A DNA stretch of 64,000 nt, taken from contig JAOBWF010000300.1 of the NCBI GenBank assembly GCA_025463215.1, forward strand, positions 1-64,000, read 5' to 3'. The notes beneath the pieces are model-generated. The model saw nothing but the letters and a program-made list of their open reading frames with translations, had not been told where the DNA came from and searched no databases. Source of the stretch: Acidobacteriota bacterium. Its GTDB lineage: Bacteria > Acidobacteriota > Vicinamibacteria > Vicinamibacterales > CAVVIG01. Every line of letters starts with the position of its first letter. The first letter of the stretch is position 1. Shown one piece after another: positions 16,560-25,778 of this stretch. A program made the translations under genes and the position numbers.

Positions 16560-18169
16560 CTGGGGACGGCACCGCTCGTTTCGACGCGTTCCCGGAGCCG
16601 ATCGATCGTTCGCCGCGTGTGCTGGCGCCAGGTGTACCTCGCCAGGACCTGCTCGCGCGCCGCCGCGCCAAGCGTCATACGCAAATCCGGATCGTCAACC
16701 AGGCGTTCCAGTCCGTCCGCCAGCGCCGTCGCGTCACCTGGCGGGACCATCCACGCGGTCCGGCCATGCTCGAGCACGTCGCCGATCTGATCCAGGTTCG
16801 ACGCGACAATGGCCCGTCCCATCGCCATGTACTCGAACAGTTTGGTCGGCGAGCCGAAAAACGGAGAGCCGTCGGGGTTGGGCACGTGCGGCGAGGCAAG
16901 GATGTCGCACGCGGCGAGATGCGCCGGGCCGTCCTGCTGCGGCACCAGACCGGTAAATACCGTTGCCTCGAGTGCGCCGCCGTCGCTCAAGATCCGCCTG
17001 ACCTGCGGCAGCGATGCCCCGTCGCCAATCATCAGGAGCCTGACGCGCGCAGCCGACCCGGCACGGCGATGGAGATCGACGAACGCTCGGGCAAGGACCT
17101 CGGCGCCGTGCCATGGTCCGAACGTTCCAATGAAGCCGACGACCGTCGCGTCGCCGAGCGCGTACTGCTGGCGTACGCCGCTCGCGTCAACATCGGCATT
17201 GAACGCATCCGGATCGACGCCGTTCGGATTGACGAGCACCGCGGCCGGATCGGCACCGCGCCCGATCACTTCGTCGCCCATCGCACGGCTGACCACGACG
17301 ATGACGTCTGGCAGCGTCAGGTTCAGCTGTTCGATCCGGCGCGACAGCGCTTCGTATTTCAGCGGCCGCCCCCAATGACGGCTCATCCAGATTTCCGAGC
17401 CGTTGTATTCGAGAATCAGCGGAACGCGAAAGCGCCGCGCTGCGACGATGCCGGCATAGCTGTTCAGGCTGTAGCGCTGATATACGAAACTGAGCGAACG
17501 GCTGCCGACGTGCGCGGCGACGCCGGCGACGACGGCGTCGTTGAGCACGAACGTCGGCAGCTCGCGAAAATTCCAGAACGCCTCTGCCGGTTCGATCGCG
17601 TGGACTTCGATGTCACGCCGCAGCGTCGCGATCGCATCGGTGGTCAGGAAGATTGGCGGTCCGGTGAACGCGTCGAGCGTGTTGACGACCCCGGCGATGT
17701 GACCGACCGAGCCGCCGGCGCGGACGCCGAAGCTGAGGTCGGTCCGCAGGTACAACGGCGGCCGCGCGAGGTCTAGCGGCGGCACCGCGGTCGCCGGCGA
17801 GCTCCCGAGCGCTTCGACGTCCCGGCCGACGCGCGCCAGGAGACGCGACACCTGAAACGGCTCGCACGCCAGTTGTGCGCCCCATCGTACCAACTGGGCG
17901 GCGGGCAAGACCCGGCGGCGGCCGATTGCGTCTTCAATGACGACCGAACCGCGGGACAGGAGCCGAAGGATCAGAGCGGCCGGCAACGGACGGCCGACAC
18001 TCTCCAACCGATGCACGAGCAGCCGCCCCTCACGATAGCGGCCGACGCGGGCGAGCAAGGAACCGCGGCGAATCGCCCGACGCAATTCCTCGAACGAGAG
18101 CACCGCCTCGCCGGGCTCGATCCGGGGCGAGGCCACCCCTGGACGCACGATCGTGAGCCGATCGGTCAC
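16556..18169 (-). CDS. GT4-family glycosyltransferase with ~150-residue N-terminal extension
   Basis: 537 residues, GTG 18169 in a GTGA overlap with the asparagine synthase homologue stop. The N-terminal ~150 residues are basic, helix-rich and of no recognised fold. The GT-B part starts near LYLRTDLSFGVRAGGSVGH; EYNGSEIWMSRHWG, LVNPNGVDPDAFN, GFIGTFGPWHGAEVL and FGSPTKLFEYMAMGRAIVAS follow. The same landmarks (LRTD...GGSxGH, EYNGSEI, GTFGxWHG, FFGSPTKxFEYMAMG) occur in the glycosyltransferase half of the 22982 fusion, so the two are paralogues. Likely adds one sugar of the repeat unit. Substrate unknown. Confidence 0.85.
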   Translation of the reverse strand: MTDRLTIVRPGVASPRIEPGEAVLSFEELRRAIRRGSLLARVGRYREGRLLVHRLESVGRPLPAALILRLLSRGSVVIEDAIGRRRVLPAAQLVRWGAQLACEPFQVSRLLARVGRDVEALGSSPATAVPPLDLARPPLYLRTDLSFGVRAGGSVGHIAGVVNTLDAFTGPPIFLTTDAIATLRRDIEVHAIEPAEAFWNFRELPTFVLNDAVVAGVAAHVGSRSLSFVYQRYSLNSYAGIVAARRFRVPLILEYNGSEIWMSRHWGRPLKYEALSRRIEQLNLTLPDVIVVVSRAMGDEVIGRGADPAAVLVNPNGVDPDAFNADVDASGVRQQYALGDATVVGFIGTFGPWHGAEVLARAFVDLHRRAGSAARVRLLMIGDGASLPQVRRILSDGGALEATVFTGLVPQQDGPAHLAACDILASPHVPNPDGSPFFGSPTKLFEYMAMGRAIVASNLDQIGDVLEHGRTAWMVPPGDATALADGLERLVDDPDLRMTLGAAAREQVLARYTWRQHTRRTIDRLRERVETSGAVPR

Positions 18170-20103
18170 GCGATCGCTGACGCCTGTCGAGAGGCCGGGG
18201 CCGATTCGCCGGCGATGAACGTCCGCCACCACATCGCCAGGTTCAACAGGTACCAGCGCTTGGCGGCGTCGGCGGTGCTCATGACGCGCGCGACTTCCGC
18301 CCGGTCGAGGAGATCGGTGTCGGCGCAGAACCGGCGCAGCTCGGCGTCGGCGATCGCCGCCAGCGGCCCCTCGAACAGTTCGTTGACCGGCACGCCGAAA
18401 CCCTGTTTGCGCCGAGTGATCAGATCGTCGGGGACGAGGCCGCGGACCGCCTTCTTCAGGATGTACTTCAAGGTACCGTTTTTCGTCTTCAGCGCACCGG
18501 GAATGCTCATCGCCAATCCGACCATGCGATGGTCGAGAAACGGTACCCGCGCTTCGAGTCCGACGCTCATCGTCATCTTGTCGACGCGCATCAGCAGCAG
18601 TTCGGGCAGGCGGAGGTGGAGATCGACGTAGGACATCCAGTTCACCGCCGTCGGCTCGGGCGCGCGCTGTTCGAAGCGCTCCCGGATCGGCCGGATCGCG
18701 TCGTACGACGTCACGCCGGCGAGCAGCCGGCGCAGGCGCGGCGAGAGCAGCCGGCGTTTTTCCGCGTCGGTGAACGCTTCGGCGCCGCTCCAGAACAGCG
18801 GCTCGCGACGCGCGCCGCGGCGGAGCCATTCGGCGTGCACGGTGCGGTCGTATCCCATCGCGGCCAGCGCGGCGCAGGCGGCGCCCTTGGCGAACGCCGG
18901 CATCGGCAGGTCGTCGTAGCGCTGCCGCTGCAGCGCCTGGATCCAGTTCGGGTAGCCGATGAACAGCTCGTCGGCCCCCTCGCCCACCTGACAGACGATC
19001 GTGCCGTGTTGCCTCGCCAGTTTCGCGACGTAGTGGACCGGCACACAGACCGGATCCGCGATCGGCTCGTCCTGCAGGCGGACCATTTCGGGGAGGAAAT
19101 CGATCACATCCTGGGCGGTGATCAGATACTCGTGGTGATCGGCACCGACGCGCTGGGCCATCTGGCGCGCGTAGGGCAGTTCACTCGGATACGACGCGTA
19201 GTCGCCGGCATATCCGATCGAAAAGGTCTGCACCGGACGCGATTCCCCTTCCGAAAACAATGCGGCGTTGGTGCTCGAGTCGAGTCCGCCGGAGAGGAAT
19301 ACGCCGACCGGCACGTCGCTGACTTTGCGCAGCCGTACGGCGGTGCGCAATTCCTCGAGGACGCGCTCGGCGATTTCATTCTCACTCGAGCCGGCCGGCT
19401 GCAGCTCATCCCAGACGTCCCAGTAGCGCCGTTCGGTCAGGCCGCCGTCGGCGTCGACCCGCAGCCAGGTCGCCGGCGGCAGCTTCTGGATGCCGGCGAA
19501 CAGCGTCTGCGGTCCAGGCGTCGTGAGGAAGGAGAGGAAGTGGAACAACGCCGCGTCGTCGACGTCGCGGCGCTGGTCGGGATCATCGAGTAGCGCCTTG
19601 ATTTCCGACGCGAAGGTGAGCCGGCCGTGATGGACGCTGAAATACAGCGGCTTGATACCGATCCGATCGCGGACCAGCCAGAGTTGGCGCGCGCGCGCGT
19701 CCCACAACCCGAACGCGAACATGCCGCGGAAGCGGGCGAGGCAGTCGATGCCCCACTCTTCGAACGCGTGCAGGATCACTTCGGTGTCGGAGTGATCGGT
19801 CTTCCACTGATGCCGCCCGCTCGCGGTCAGCTCACGGCGAATCTCGGCGTGGTTGTAGATCTCGCCGTTGAAGACGATTCGCAGCGACCCGTCCTCGTTG
19901 GCCATCGGCTGGGCTGCGGTCTCGGACAGGTCGATGATCGACAGACGGCGGTGGCCGAGGCCGATGCGGCCGTCGCCGGCAACCCACGTCGAGGCGCCGT
20001 CGGGTCCGCGGTGCGCCAGCACGTCCCGCATGTGCGACACGTACCCCTCCGTGGCCGAAAAGCTGCCGCCGTCGAACGCGAGGACGCCGTTGATGCCGCA
20101 CAC
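18166..20103 (-). CDS. Asparagine synthase (glutamine-hydrolysing) family amidotransferase, copy 1
   Basis: 645 residues. MCGINGV gives the N-terminal nucleophile Cys; HRGPDG, GHRRLSIIDL and FNGEIYN are glutaminase motifs. LSGGLDSS is the ATP pyrophosphatase loop and GEGADELFIGY the second ATP site. RKQGFGVPV lies near the C-terminus. Family members amidate a carboxylate with glutamine and ATP. In polysaccharide loci they often amidate uronic acids (WbpS type), and a diamino-uronate pathway lies at 10.5-14 kb, so an amidated uronate is more likely than free asparagine; that is inference. GTG start 20103, one base after the ABC permease stop on the map. Two further copies are at 49617 and 55056; overall similarity makes this one closest to the third. 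Confidence 0.85.
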   Translation of the reverse strand: MCGINGVLAFDGGSFSATEGYVSHMRDVLAHRGPDGASTWVAGDGRIGLGHRRLSIIDLSETAAQPMANEDGSLRIVFNGEIYNHAEIRRELTASGRHQWKTDHSDTEVILHAFEEWGIDCLARFRGMFAFGLWDARARQLWLVRDRIGIKPLYFSVHHGRLTFASEIKALLDDPDQRRDVDDAALFHFLSFLTTPGPQTLFAGIQKLPPATWLRVDADGGLTERRYWDVWDELQPAGSSENEIAERVLEELRTAVRLRKVSDVPVGVFLSGGLDSSTNAALFSEGESRPVQTFSIGYAGDYASYPSELPYARQMAQRVGADHHEYLITAQDVIDFLPEMVRLQDEPIADPVCVPVHYVAKLARQHGTIVCQVGEGADELFIGYPNWIQALQRQRYDDLPMPAFAKGAACAALAAMGYDRTVHAEWLRRGARREPLFWSGAEAFTDAEKRRLLSPRLRRLLAGVTSYDAIRPIRERFEQRAPEPTAVNWMSYVDLHLRLPELLLMRVDKMTMSVGLEARVPFLDHRMVGLAMSIPGALKTKNGTLKYILKKAVRGLVPDDLITRRKQGFGVPVNELFEGPLAAIADAELRRFCADTDLLDRAEVARVMSTADAAKRWYLLNLAMWWRTFIAGESAPASRQASAIA

Positions 20104-20104
20104 G

Positions 20105-20923
20105 CTATTCGAAGTCCGCGAGCACGCCCTTGAATCGCTCGAAGAATGCGCTGCCTAGCGCGAACGTCCCCAGGCACATCACGACGTAGACCGTCAATAC
20201 CGAGGGTGCCGGCCAGCGGCCATGCAGCATCGAATCGCGGTACATCTCGGTCAGGTAGTAAATGGGATTCAGATAGATCACCCATCGCCACTTGTCCGGC
20301 ACCATCTCGGGCTTGATGCCGATCGGCGACAGGAACATCAACATGAAGACGAACAGATTGACGAAGTAGGTCACATCCGGGAGCGCCACGGTCAAACTCG
20401 CGAGGATCCAGGTGAGGCCGGAGAGCCACATTACCTGGAGCGCGATCACGACGGGTAGCCAGAGCACGTGCCAGCTCAGCGCGCGGTCGCCGAGGAGCAG
20501 TACCAGCACGAGCCCAATGCTGACGAACTGACTCGCCATGCCGACGAGCACTGCGCGCACCGGAATGAGCTCGATCGGCAGCATCACGTTTTTCACGAGG
20601 TGGATATTCTGCTTGACGGACAATCCGCCGGTCGTCAACGCCTCCATGAAGCCGAGGTAAGGCACCAGGCCGCAGAACACATACAGGACATAGTCGAAGC
20701 TGCTGAAGCCTTCGAACCGCATCTTGAAGACGACCATGTAAATGAACAGGTAGACCGACAGCAGCAGCGCCGGCTGCAGGATGACCCAGACCATACCCAG
20801 GACCGATCCCGCGTGCCGCTTCGCCAGTTCCACGCGGGTAATCGACGCCAGCAGGCGCCGATACTTGTAGATGATTCCCGCCATCTTCCTCGAGTCGCCA
20901 ATCAGCGCGCGGAGCAACCTCAC
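20105..20923 (-). CDS. ABC-2 type polysaccharide export permease (Wzm-like)
   Basis: About 272 residues with six predicted helices. An amphipathic cytoplasmic N-terminus (RLLASITRVELAKRHAGSVLG) precedes QPALLLSVYLFIYMVVF. Further helices cover LYVFCGLVPYLGFMEAL, SQFVSIGLVLVLLL, VVIALQVMWLSGLTWIL, YFVNLFVFMLMFLSPIG and VLTVYVVMCLGTFALG. WRWVIYLNPIYYLTEMYRD is the re-entrant loop typical of Wzm/TagG/KpsM. It would form a homodimer channel moving the lipid-linked glycan across the inner membrane, paired with the Wzt-type ATPase at 62379, 41 kb upstream on the same strand. GTG 20923 (GTGA overlap) is preferred; ATG 20944 would add seven residues. Confidence 0.9.
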   Translation of the reverse strand: MRLLRALIGDSRKMAGIIYKYRRLLASITRVELAKRHAGSVLGMVWVILQPALLLSVYLFIYMVVFKMRFEGFSSFDYVLYVFCGLVPYLGFMEALTTGGLSVKQNIHLVKNVMLPIELIPVRAVLVGMASQFVSIGLVLVLLLGDRALSWHVLWLPVVIALQVMWLSGLTWILASLTVALPDVTYFVNLFVFMLMFLSPIGIKPEMVPDKWRWVIYLNPIYYLTEMYRDSMLHGRWPAPSVLTVYVVMCLGTFALGSAFFERFKGVLADFE

Positions 20924-22944
20924 GATGCGATCTCGAATCGCCATGTGCGCTGACCGTCCAGCGTGGTGCGCATCGACAATTCGACCGAGCTGCACGGCCA
21001 CTTGACGCCGTACGACGGCGAGTACGCGGCCGGCTGCACCGACGCGTCCAGGTCGTCTGGATATCGCAGCGTCCAGCACGCCGTGGCGGTCCTCAAGGTC
21101 AGCGCCCCACGGGCTGACATCGACGCCGCGACCTCTCGAGCGAAATGAAAATGCCAGCGCAGCGTATGGGTTCCCGAACCTTCCAGCCTGTCGACGATGT
21201 TCAACGTCCCCGACCGCTTGTCGAGACGCAGCCTGCGCTCGTGAGTGACAGGCGCGTCGAGCCGCTCGTATCCGTGATGGCGACCGACGTACTCGGCACA
21301 CGCGGCGGTGTCTTCGAATGCCAGATGCTCGGCGCGCGCGCTTTCAAACATGCGGAAAATCCACTCGGGACGCGTGTCGTTCTGCTCGATGCCGTCAATC
21401 ATGAGGGTGCTATGGTACCCAGTACCACGGAACAGGTTTCGCGCGTCGGGATCGGAAGTGTACACGTAGCTGCCAGGATCGACGATCAGCGGCGTGCCGC
21501 GCGGATGGTATTCGAACGACAGCTGATCGTTGTGCTTGTGGTTGCCGAACCCTTTGGTGCCGACGATGCCGTTGGTCACCAGGAGATACGACGCCTCATC
21601 GCCGCGCATCACGGCAACGCCGGCATCGCGACATAGCCGGCTTGCGGTGATTGCTGCGACAGGCGCGGGCGGAGTCAGCCCCCACCACGCGGCTTCCCAT
21701 GCGGCCACGTCGCCGGCGATCGCTGCCCAGGCCGGCTCGCCGAACATCGCCGATGCCGGGCCGAAGAGATGCCGCGCGTCCTGCGGCGTCGTCGTTCCGT
21801 ATCCGCTGAGCACGTGCAGGCGGCCGTCGTCGGCATCGCCGACCTGGGGCATCAGACCGTCGGGGCGCTGGACTGCAGCGAGATAGGCAATCATCGCGCG
21901 CACCCGTTCCTGGTAGTGGGGCGACAACGGCGCCTGCTGGTGATCCGCCAGGCGCTGACAGCCGAGGAACAGTTCGGCGACGAGGCGATGGTACGGAATC
22001 GACGATTCGAAGTCGGCGCCGTCGGGCAGTACCTGCACGTCGATTTCCTGCTCGAGCGACTCGCGCGCGAACGCCTGCCAGGCAGCGCCCTGGGGCACGT
22101 CCGCGAACACCGCACCGAGGAACCAGAGCCCCGCGACGTTGCTGAGGAAGTGATTGCTGGTGACCTCGTAAGTGTTCTCGAGGTTGGCACGGATGAAAAT
22201 GCCGTGATCGAACAGCGCGGAATACGCACGCCGCCAGAACTCCGGTTCCAGCGCTGAGCTGTCTGAGATGAGTTCGAGCGCGATGGCCCAGCTCACGGCG
22301 CGAAGCGCCACATCCATCGTGCACGTCCAGTTGATGCCGAGTCCGACCGGGTTGGCCTCCATGAAGTCGTCCAGTTCGCCGGCGATCTCGCGCGCGAACC
22401 GCTCGTCTCTGGTCAACAGGAATGCTTGCCCAAGCGTCGCCCAATGCTGACAGCGCGCCAGCTCCCACGGATATTTCACGTCCGCATTGGCCGGACGCAT
22501 TTCGTACAGCTTCCATTCCTTGTAGGGAACGCCTCTCGGAAAGCGCAGGCGCCTGACCGGATCGAGATACCAATCAATCGGCCGATAGCCGTCGTGCCCC
22601 AGGCGGTCGGGATCGATCGGCACAAATGGTCCGCTGCCCAGCAGGTTGAATTCGTGACTGAGCACGCGTTCCGCCTGCGCGATCACCGCCGCGATCCGTG
22701 CCGGCCGGTTCGGGATCGAGCGGTCGAGCGATTCGATCGACACGCCGGTGTAGAGGCGCGACCGTGCGCGGAGTGCACGGTGCCAGCCGGTGATCTCGAG
22801 GCCGCCGCTCGCGAGCGCGTCTTCAAGCCGCGGTGGCGGCTGCGGCCGATCCGCCACGGCGGCCGCGCCAGCGCGCACGAAGCGGAGTCTCGCCAGCCAG
22901 CGCCTCAACATCGCGGGGGCGCGGATGTGGGCGACGTGAACCAC
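20920..22944 (-). CDS. Heparinase II/III-fold protein, copy 1
   Basis: 674 residues. HEFNLLGSGPF (about 93-103) and KYPWELARCQHWATLGQA begin the (alpha/alpha) toroid; INWTCTMDVALRAVSWAIAL and SNHFLSNVAGLWFLG follow. The beta-sandwich part has KGFGNHKHNDQLSFEYH, the His-rich motif of the Hepar_II_III domain, then GTPLIVDPGSYVYTSDP. Family members cleave or epimerise uronate-containing glycans. No signal peptide is visible, which is odd for a secreted lyase. Cut and paste with biosynthesis genes suggests chain editing or epimerisation. GTG 22944 is taken as start; ATG 22911 would also work. Paralogue of 28453-30531. Confidence 0.8.
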   Translation of the reverse strand: MVHVAHIRAPAMLRRWLARLRFVRAGAAAVADRPQPPPRLEDALASGGLEITGWHRALRARSRLYTGVSIESLDRSIPNRPARIAAVIAQAERVLSHEFNLLGSGPFVPIDPDRLGHDGYRPIDWYLDPVRRLRFPRGVPYKEWKLYEMRPANADVKYPWELARCQHWATLGQAFLLTRDERFAREIAGELDDFMEANPVGLGINWTCTMDVALRAVSWAIALELISDSSALEPEFWRRAYSALFDHGIFIRANLENTYEVTSNHFLSNVAGLWFLGAVFADVPQGAAWQAFARESLEQEIDVQVLPDGADFESSIPYHRLVAELFLGCQRLADHQQAPLSPHYQERVRAMIAYLAAVQRPDGLMPQVGDADDGRLHVLSGYGTTTPQDARHLFGPASAMFGEPAWAAIAGDVAAWEAAWWGLTPPAPVAAITASRLCRDAGVAVMRGDEASYLLVTNGIVGTKGFGNHKHNDQLSFEYHPRGTPLIVDPGSYVYTSDPDARNLFRGTGYHSTLMIDGIEQNDTRPEWIFRMFESARAEHLAFEDTAACAEYVGRHHGYERLDAPVTHERRLRLDKRSGTLNIVDRLEGSGTHTLRWHFHFAREVAASMSARGALTLRTATACWTLRYPDDLDASVQPAAYSPSYGVKWPCSSVELSMRTTLDGQRTWRFEIAS

Positions 22945-22981
22945 CGAACCTGTCGGCGTTCCCGCGCGGGCGGCTCGGCGT

Positions 22982-25774
22982 TCACCTCTGACCGTCCGGC
23001 TTGCGCGCCTTGATGATCAGATTCCAACCCATGATTGTGCCGAGGGTCGGCAGCGGCACCCAGCGCAGCAGGCGCGGGACCTCGGCGGCGACCATCTGCC
23101 GCTGCACCACTTCGAGATCGGTGAATCCACGAAACAGATTTCGCAGGCGGCGCGCGGTGTAGACCTTCACCAGCGGACGAGCGGCGGCGTTGTCGGAACG
23201 CTCGACCGACCGCGACATGATGTCGCCCATCGAGCAGCGCATCAGCTCGCCGCTCTTCAAGCCGATGGCCCAGACGAGATTCCGCCAGTAGTGCAGCGAA
23301 TTCTCGGCGTACATCATGATAATCGCACGGCCGCCTGGCTTGAGCACACGATAGATCTCCTCGACGACCTGCCGCGTATTGGGCGTGTGATGCAGCACGC
23401 CGTTGCTGTAAACCAGGTCGAACGTACTGTCGCCGAAAACGAGAGACTCTGCATCGTGCAACACGAACTCACCCGGAAGCCCGCGCAGGCGGAAGTTTTC
23501 CTTGGCGAGCTCGAGATGGCCGGCCGACAGGTCCAGATCCGTAATCAGCGCGCCGTTTCGCGCAAACTGCGAGAGATCAGTGCCCATGCCGCCGCCAATC
23601 TCGAGCACCTTCTCGCCCCGGTGCTTTGCGAACTCCATCGTCTCGGCCATCCACGGCGCGTATTCGCCGTAGCGGTAGGCCTCGGCTTCGTCGAACCACG
23701 GCAGCGTGTGCGGCTCGGCGACCTTCACATAGTGGGAGCCCGCCGGATCGTTGTCCCATTGCTTCTGCACTTCATCTTTGTAGCTGTCGCCGGTCTCGAC
23801 TTGGCGCTGGCGCACGGCCGAGGCCGTGACCGGCGCGACTCCGACGGTCGGCGCGGCGGTCGGAGCGACGACGACGCCGCGGCGGCGCTGCAGGTCAGCG
23901 CCGAAGCTTGCGGCCGGGGAGCCCGACAGGAAGAGCCACAGGTTGGCGACGTGCCCGGTCCAGGAGTAGTGCTGTTCGACAGCCGCGCGCGAATTCCTGC
24001 CGAGCGCACGCCAGATGCCGCGATGTGCCAGCAGGCCGACGACCGCCTCGACAAAGTCGCCGACGTCTCCGGGCACACACAGTACCGCGCGCTGGTCGGT
24101 CACGACGGGCGGCAGTGGCGCGGACAGGTCCGACGCCGTCAATGCCGGCGACAACGCTTCGCCGATCTGTTCCAGGTCGCTGGCGACGATCGCTCCGCCC
24201 ATCGCCATATATTCGAAGATCTTGGTTGGCGATCCGAAGAAGCGGCTGTCGACCATGTGGCTGCTGTGGGGCGACACGAAGATGTCGCACGCCTTGAGCA
24301 GCCGGGCACCGTCGCTCTGGGGCACGCGGCCGACGCGGCGCACGCGGTCCTCCAGCCCCTGCGCCACCACCTGCGTGTCGACGAGATGTTTGTAATTGCC
24401 GTCGCCGATCAGCAGAAAACACGCGTCCGGGACGCGGCGGCAGATCTCGGGAATGGCCGCCGCGAGAACGTCGACGCCGTGCCAGCCGCCGAACGTCCCG
24501 GTGAAGCCGATTACGGCGGCGCCAGGGTCAAGACCGCACTCGGCGCGAACGCGCGCCTTCTCACCCTCGACGGCCGGCGCATAGTCTTGGAGGTCGGCGC
24601 CGTTCGGGTTGACCAGGATCTTCGCGGGATCGACGCGCCGTGCGATCAGAGCGCCGCGCACTTCTTCGGAGATCACCGAAATCATCGTCGCCTGCTTGAA
24701 CGCGAACTCCTCGGCCTTGATGTATTCCTCTTCGTAGACGTAGCCGACGCCGTCGAAGCTGCGGCGCATCGAAATCTCGGAACCGTTGTACTCGACCATG
24801 TACGGAATCTGCAGCGACCGGCTGAGCAACGCGCCCGCGTAGTTGCCCAGGCACAGCCTCTCGTAAATGTATGCCGGCGGCATCGCTTCGAATGCGGGGC
24901 GGAGCATTCTGACGAAATGCGGCGTGGCGTTGACGATGTCGTCTTCCGAAGCGCTCGCCGACGGGGGATCGAGCACGATTTGCTGCACACCGAAATCGTC
25001 GAGCAGCCGGTAGCGCTGCGTGACGAAGCAGATCAGCCGCGCGGTGACCGCGGCGAGTTCCTTCGCGACGTAGCACGTGTGCCCGTAGCTGCCGCCCGAT
25101 TGGATCTGGGCCCAGAAGTCGGTGCGCAGGTACGCGCCGCAGCCCGCAATCGGATGGACGCTGCTCGGCACCATCGGCCTGACCGGAAACGGCACCGGCG
25201 CTGCGGACGCGATCAGCGCATCGAGCGCCGCGAGACGTGCGCCGGCATCGGGCACGGCCGGCTGGGACGACCGCGCCAGGCTCGGACCCGCCAATGAGCG
25301 GCCGAGCTTTCGCACGATCCGTTGCGGGAACTCGGACAACGGCACGTGGTCGAGCGCCTGCCGTGCACCACGGATCTCGCGTTGGGTGGCGCGCGCCAGC
25401 CGTCCGACCATGTTCCGCGCATGCTCGATCGTCCGGTAGGTGGTGATGAACGCCCAGTGGCGCCACAAACTCGACAGCCGCTCCTCGTCGATGCACTCGA
25501 TCGCCTGTTCGCCGGGCCAGTACAGCCATGCGCGGCGGCCGCTAGCGATGATCCGCCGCGCCAGCACGATGACGTCGCGCCCCGCCCACCCGTGGTACAT
25601 CTCGATGACCGCGCCGCCGAGCGCCGCGTCCGCGTCGAGGGCGGTCAGCGCATCGGTCAAGCTGTCGGCGCACTCGGGCGCAAGGTCGATCTTGTGACGT
25701 TCGGTCGTGAGATCGAGCCGGGGCTCGTCGACGACACCCTGCCGTCCGTTCGCTGCCAGATACAGAACACGCAT
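22982..25774 (-). CDS. Three-part fusion: unknown N-domain, GT4 glycosyltransferase, SAM methyltransferase
   Basis: 930 residues, ATG 25774. Residues 1-190 (MRVLYLAANGRQGVV...) look like a separate Rossmann-like domain of unknown role, with RAWLYWPGEQAIECID. Residues about 214-640 are a GT4 domain: LRTDFWAQIQSGGSYGH, EYNGSEISMRRSFDG, LVNPNGADLQDYAP, GFTGTFGGWHGVDVL, FFGSPTKIFEYMAMGGAIVAS. Residues about 680-930 are a class I methyltransferase: VLEIGGGMGTDLSQFA (723-738), FDLVYSNGVLHHT, RVLKPGGRAIIMMYAEN. One protein may add a sugar and then methylate it, or couple capping to elongation. The linker near 650-680 is Val/Ala/Pro-rich. Its GT part is a paralogue of the 16556 protein. Confidence 0.88.
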   Translation of the reverse strand: MRVLYLAANGRQGVVDEPRLDLTTERHKIDLAPECADSLTDALTALDADAALGGAVIEMYHGWAGRDVIVLARRIIASGRRAWLYWPGEQAIECIDEERLSSLWRHWAFITTYRTIEHARNMVGRLARATQREIRGARQALDHVPLSEFPQRIVRKLGRSLAGPSLARSSQPAVPDAGARLAALDALIASAAPVPFPVRPMVPSSVHPIAGCGAYLRTDFWAQIQSGGSYGHTCYVAKELAAVTARLICFVTQRYRLLDDFGVQQIVLDPPSASASEDDIVNATPHFVRMLRPAFEAMPPAYIYERLCLGNYAGALLSRSLQIPYMVEYNGSEISMRRSFDGVGYVYEEEYIKAEEFAFKQATMISVISEEVRGALIARRVDPAKILVNPNGADLQDYAPAVEGEKARVRAECGLDPGAAVIGFTGTFGGWHGVDVLAAAIPEICRRVPDACFLLIGDGNYKHLVDTQVVAQGLEDRVRRVGRVPQSDGARLLKACDIFVSPHSSHMVDSRFFGSPTKIFEYMAMGGAIVASDLEQIGEALSPALTASDLSAPLPPVVTDQRAVLCVPGDVGDFVEAVVGLLAHRGIWRALGRNSRAAVEQHYSWTGHVANLWLFLSGSPAASFGADLQRRRGVVVAPTAAPTVGVAPVTASAVRQRQVETGDSYKDEVQKQWDNDPAGSHYVKVAEPHTLPWFDEAEAYRYGEYAPWMAETMEFAKHRGEKVLEIGGGMGTDLSQFARNGALITDLDLSAGHLELAKENFRLRGLPGEFVLHDAESLVFGDSTFDLVYSNGVLHHTPNTRQVVEEIYRVLKPGGRAIIMMYAENSLHYWRNLVWAIGLKSGELMRCSMGDIMSRSVERSDNAAARPLVKVYTARRLRNLFRGFTDLEVVQRQMVAAEVPRLLRWVPLPTLGTIMGWNLIIKARKPDGQR

Positions 25775-25778
25775 GCGA

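Noticed and set aside
23291-25297. Plus-strand open frame of 668 codons opposite the glycosyltransferase-methyltransferase fusion
   Set aside because: Composition typical of an antisense shadow and no recognisable domain, while the minus strand carries clear GT4 and methyltransferase motifs.
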